This document shows, in pieces, positions 61,568-64,000 of a stretch of DNA of 64,000 nt (position 1 is its first letter; each line of letters opens with the position of its first letter). The notes beneath the pieces are model-generated. The model was not told where the DNA came from. It made no database searches and saw nothing but the letters and a program-made list of their open reading frames with translations. The position numbers and the translations under genes are program-made. Source of the DNA: JBCBSZ01 sp039818945 (GTDB taxonomy: Bacteria; Actinomycetota; Acidimicrobiia; Acidimicrobiales; Poriferisodalaceae); assembly GCA_039818945.1 (NCBI GenBank), contig JBCBSZ010000018.1, positions 13,359-77,358 on the forward strand, written 5' to 3'.

Positions 61568-61839
61568 CCGCCCGCGACCGCCGGGAGCAGCGAGACCTCG
61601 TCGCCGTCGGCGACCTCGGTGTCGAGCTGGTCGATGTAGCGGATGTCCTCGTCGTTCACGTAGACGTTGACGAACCGGTGGAGCTGCCCGTCGTCGGCGA
61701 GCAGGTTCGGGGCGATGCCCGGGAAGTCCCCGACCAGCGTGTCGACGACCTCCTTGACGGTGGTGCCCTCGACCTCGACGGTCGTCGCCCCGTTGGCGTG
61801 GGGGCGGAGGACGGTGGGGAGGCGAACGGTGACGGCCAC
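61564..61839 (-). CDS. cysO: Sulfur carrier protein CysO (MoaD/ThiS family)
   Basis: 91 residues from the GTG at 61839 (AGGAG 9 nt upstream). Ubiquitin-like: VTVRLPTVLRPHANGATTVEVEG, GDEVSLLPAVAGG, ending in the Gly-Gly needed for thiocarboxylation. ATGA-coupled to cysM. The peptidase Mec, next to cysO in Mycobacterium, is not in the window. Confidence 0.92.
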   Translation of the reverse strand: MAVTVRLPTVLRPHANGATTVEVEGTTVKEVVDTLVGDFPGIAPNLLADDGQLHRFVNVYVNDEDIRYIDQLDTEVADGDEVSLLPAVAGG

Positions 61840-61969
61840 GATGGGGATGCTCCTGGGGGGAAATCGAACGAATCCGACCTGTTGAGTCAGGATTCTAGGG
61901 CGAACAACCCCCGAGGGCCGACTCACATTCCCGGGAGAGCTGCGCGAGCGTCGCCGATAGCCTCCCGAC

Positions 61970-62455
61970 GTGGCCAAGAAGGACCCCGACAAGCTGGTCG
62001 TCGCCAGCAACCGTCGCGCCCGGCGCGACTACGACATCCTCGACACCTTCGAGGCCGGACTCGTCCTGAAGGGCAGCGAGGTCAAGTCACTGCGCGAGGG
62101 CAAGGCCCAGATCGCCGAGGGCTACGCCCAGGTGCGCAACGGCGAGGCCTGGCTGCACGGCGTGCACATCCCGCCGTGGCTGACCTCGAGCATGTGGGCC
62201 GTCGACCCCGACCGCTCCCGCAAGCTGCTCCTCCACAAGCGAGAGATCGAGCGCCTCGACGCCCGACTCTCCCAGGAGCGGCTCACCCTCGTCCCGCTCA
62301 GCCTGTACTTCCGGGACGGCCGGGCGAAGATCGAGCTCGCGCTCGGACGGGGCCGCAAGCAGCACGACAAGCGCCAGGCGATCGCCCGACGCGACGCCGA
62401 CCTCGAGGCCCGGCGGGCCATGGCCCAGGGCATGCGCCGCCGCCGGCAGGGCTGA
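61970..62455 (+). CDS. smpB: SsrA-binding protein
   Basis: 161 residues, GTG start. VVASNRRARRDYDILDTFEAGLVLKGSEVKSLREGKAQIAEGYA and LLLHKREIERLDARL are the SmpB core; the C-terminal basic tail (KRQAIARRDADLEARRAM) enters the ribosomal decoding site. It delivers tmRNA, encoded 63 bp downstream. Confidence 0.97.
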   Translation: MAKKDPDKLVVASNRRARRDYDILDTFEAGLVLKGSEVKSLREGKAQIAEGYAQVRNGEAWLHGVHIPPWLTSSMWAVDPDRSRKLLLHKREIERLDARLSQERLTLVPLSLYFRDGRAKIELALGRGRKQHDKRQAIARRDADLEARRAMAQGMRRRRQG

Positions 62456-62518
62456 GCTCGCCGAACTCGCCGGCTCGCCTCCGTCGGGCCCGGGTAGGAT
62501 GGACGATCCACACAACAC

Positions 62519-62873
62519 GGGGGTGATCGGTTTCGACTTCGACTGTTGCGATGAGTGAAGCGAGCCGTGGTCGCCGAGTCCACGTAAACGAAGCGGCACC
62601 AAACACAAACGCCGACGAAGACGTCGCGCTCGCTGCCTGACCTAGTCGGGTAGCGATGGTCAACCGGCCCCAGCCCCGCGGGCCGAGACGACCATCATCA
62701 AGCGGGGCTCACCTCCCGGCAGGGCCAGCGGGCCGGGAGGGACAACCAAGCTGGCTGGGCCCGACACCGGGATGCCGATGACCTGGCGCCGGGCCGAGAT
62801 CTCAACATCGGCTGCGCTCGGAGAAGCCTCATCAAGGCGTTGAAGGACGCGGGTTCGATTCCCGCCACCTCCA
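62519..62873 (+). ncRNA. ssrA: tmRNA
   Basis: 5' end GGGGGTGATCGGTTTCGAC pairs with 3' CACCTCC (one G-U); the T-arm GCGGGTTCGATTCCCGC closes the tRNA-like domain, discriminator A at 62873; CCA is not encoded. The resume codon is GCA at 62596, and the frame gives the tag A-P-N-T-N-A-D-E-D-V-A-L-A-A then TGA (62638-62640). Rescues stalled ribosomes with SmpB. Confidence 0.95.
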
Positions 62874-62981
62874 CCGACGCGACGCATGCGGCGCGATCCT
62901 CGATCCCAGCGAAGGCGCGGGACCGGACGTGCTCGCTCGCTCGCCAACCTGCAGCCCGAGCCGGAGCGGTCGCGGTCGCGC

Positions 62982-63563
62982 TCAGCGGGTCCGGTGAGCG
63001 TCGACGAGACGATCGAAGTACTCGTTCGCCTCGTCGTCGTCGACCTCGACGAGGCCGTGGAGCTCGAGGCTGACGCGGCCGTGACCTGCGGCCCAGAGCC
63101 TCATCGCCACCGTGCGAGGGTCCCCGTCGAGGACGCCTGCGGCGCACGCCGTGCGGACGGCGTCGACGAGCGGTTCCATCGTCGTCGCCGCGAATCGCAG
63201 GCTCTCGACCGGTGGGTCGTAGTCGGCGATCGGACGGCCGGTCATCAGCTTGTAGTGCTCGGGGTTGGCGAGGGCGACGCGCCGGTAGGCCAAGGCGAGG
63301 GTGCGCATGCGCTCGATCGGATCGGCGACGTCGGGCACGGCATCGAGCTCGTCGGCGAGTCGCCGGTAGCCCGAGCGGTACATGGCGTCAGCCAGGCCGG
63401 GCTTGCCGCCGAACTGGGTGTACACGGCCTGGGTCGAGGTGCCGGCGAGGTCGGCGATCTTGCGCAGTGACAGCGCATCGGGGCCCGCGGTGTCGAGCAG
63501 GTCATCGGCGACGCGGAGCACGCGGTCGCGCATCGTCTCCTCGGGTGTGGTGACGTCGCTCAT
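62982..63563 (-). CDS. TetR/AcrR-family transcriptional regulator
   Basis: 193 residues. HTH LSLRKIADLAGTSTQAVYTQFGGKPGLADAMYRSGY; the C-terminal domain matches TetR_C_33-like ligand domains (MRTLALAYRRVALANPEHYKLMTGRP). Divergent from the carotenoid oxygenase gene with a dyad between them, so it most likely represses both. Confidence 0.93.
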   Translation of the reverse strand: MSDVTTPEETMRDRVLRVADDLLDTAGPDALSLRKIADLAGTSTQAVYTQFGGKPGLADAMYRSGYRRLADELDAVPDVADPIERMRTLALAYRRVALANPEHYKLMTGRPIADYDPPVESLRFAATTMEPLVDAVRTACAAGVLDGDPRTVAMRLWAAGHGRVSLELHGLVEVDDDEANEYFDRLVDAHRTR

Positions 63564-63587
63564 GAGTCCACCCTAGGTGAAACATCT

Positions 63588-63627
63588 CCATAACAGTGTT
63601 GTGTTGGACCGTGAAACACCGTTATGG
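63588..63627. promoter_or_regulatory. TetR-type operator dyad
   Basis: CCATAACAGTGTT (63588-63600) and AACACCGTTATGG (63615-63627) are inverted copies with one mismatch, 14 bp apart, centred between the divergent TetR (63563) and oxygenase (63635) starts. Confidence 0.75.
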
Positions 63628-63634
63628 TGCTGTC

Positions 63635-64000
63635 ATGAACACGTGGACACGCGGAACGAAGGCACCGGTCACCGACGAACTCGACGTCGGTGACCTCGTC
63701 GTGACCGAGGGGGTGCTCCCGCCGATCTCGGGTCGGCTGGTGCGAATGGGCCCGAACCCGGTCGGGCCGGTCGACGAGAGCTACCAGTGGTTCGCCGGCA
63801 CGGGCATGGCGCACGCGATCGACCTCGATGCCGGCCGTCCGCTCCGGTTCCTCAACCGGTGGGTGCGGACGCCCGAGGTCAGCCGAGCCCTCGGCGAGAC
63901 CCCGATGGTCCCGTCCGCCGCCGCCGTCGACGTCGCGAACACGAGCGCCATGGTGGTGGCAGGCGACCTGCTCGCGATGACCGAGACGTGCCAGCCCTAC
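63635..64000 (+). CDS. Carotenoid oxygenase (RPE65/CCD family), 5' part
   Basis: The first 122 residues are visible; the gene runs past the window end. LPPISGRLVRMGPNPVGPVDESYQWFAGTGMAHAI matches the N-terminal blade of carotenoid-cleaving/lignostilbene dioxygenases (usual form RNGPNP...WFDGDGM.H). The iron-ligand histidines of the family lie further on. Controlled by the divergent TetR gene. Confidence 0.88.
   Translation, partial: MNTWTRGTKAPVTDELDVGDLVVTEGVLPPISGRLVRMGPNPVGPVDESYQWFAGTGMAHAIDLDAGRPLRFLNRWVRTPEVSRALGETPMVPSAAAVDVANTSAMVVAGDLLAMTETCQPY

Overview
This is about 64 kb of very GC-rich, gene-dense chromosomal DNA from an actinobacterium. The gene set includes a DtxR/IdeR-type metal regulator, a mycothiol-dependent isomerase-like protein, F420-type (LLM class) oxidoreductase, CysO-CysM cysteine synthesis, SDR and P450 catabolic genes, a Leu tRNA, and a tmRNA whose tag ends VALAA. 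Methyl-accepting chemotaxis proteins with tandem HAMP-like repeats, a YjfB-type motility protein and a secreted protein with 'GGVFAFGDA'-type repeats point to a motile member of the class Acidimicrobiia. That placement is inference; no rRNA lies in the window. I see no transposase, integrase, prophage or CRISPR array.

Layout. Positions 1-8.6 kb form an iron-acquisition block: the end of a DUF2470 protein, a siderophore/heme ABC ATPase, two uncharacterised coupled genes, a complete ferric-iron FbpABC-type operon, and on the minus strand a siderophore-interacting protein (frameshifted), a thioredoxin-like ferredoxin and another uncharacterised protein. The DtxR-family gene at 11.1-11.8 kb probably controls part of this block: an AGG-N4-CCT-like site lies in or next to at least three promoters, its own included. 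Positions 8.7-14.5 kb carry sugar/envelope genes (epimerase, integral-membrane glycosyltransferase-like protein, GT2 enzyme) and a secreted subtilisin with SWTGNS repeats. Positions 14.6-18.7 kb carry tRNA-Leu with a duplicated 3' part, rdgB-rph-murI, and BrkB.

Positions 18.6-32 kb are rich in redox and catabolic enzymes (SDRs, FAD amine oxidase-like protein, zinc alcohol dehydrogenase, P450, epoxide hydrolase). The most striking gene of the window is here: an AhpD/CMD-like protein at 20689-21213 (minus strand) with an in-frame UGA giving a CxxU motif, followed directly by a hairpin that fits a bacterial SECIS. It is very probably a selenoprotein that ordinary gene calling would truncate at 64 residues.

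Positions 32-46 kb hold a PadR-controlled MacB-type ABC exporter with a perfect 32-bp operator over its start codon, a large secreted repeat protein, a structured non-coding stretch with a promoter-like start and a strong terminator, an F420-type oxidoreductase, a second P450, hemB, a MarR-GNAT fusion, ThuA and kynureninase. Positions 45.6-51.7 kb hold an MMPL transporter flanked by two secreted beta-helix-type proteins. Positions 53-60.5 kb hold a duplicated chemoreceptor/response-regulator module, one receiver copy of which has decayed, with a DosR-like box and a hairpin cluster between. Positions 60.5-64 kb hold cysM-cysO, smpB-ssrA, a TetR regulator and the start of a carotenoid oxygenase.
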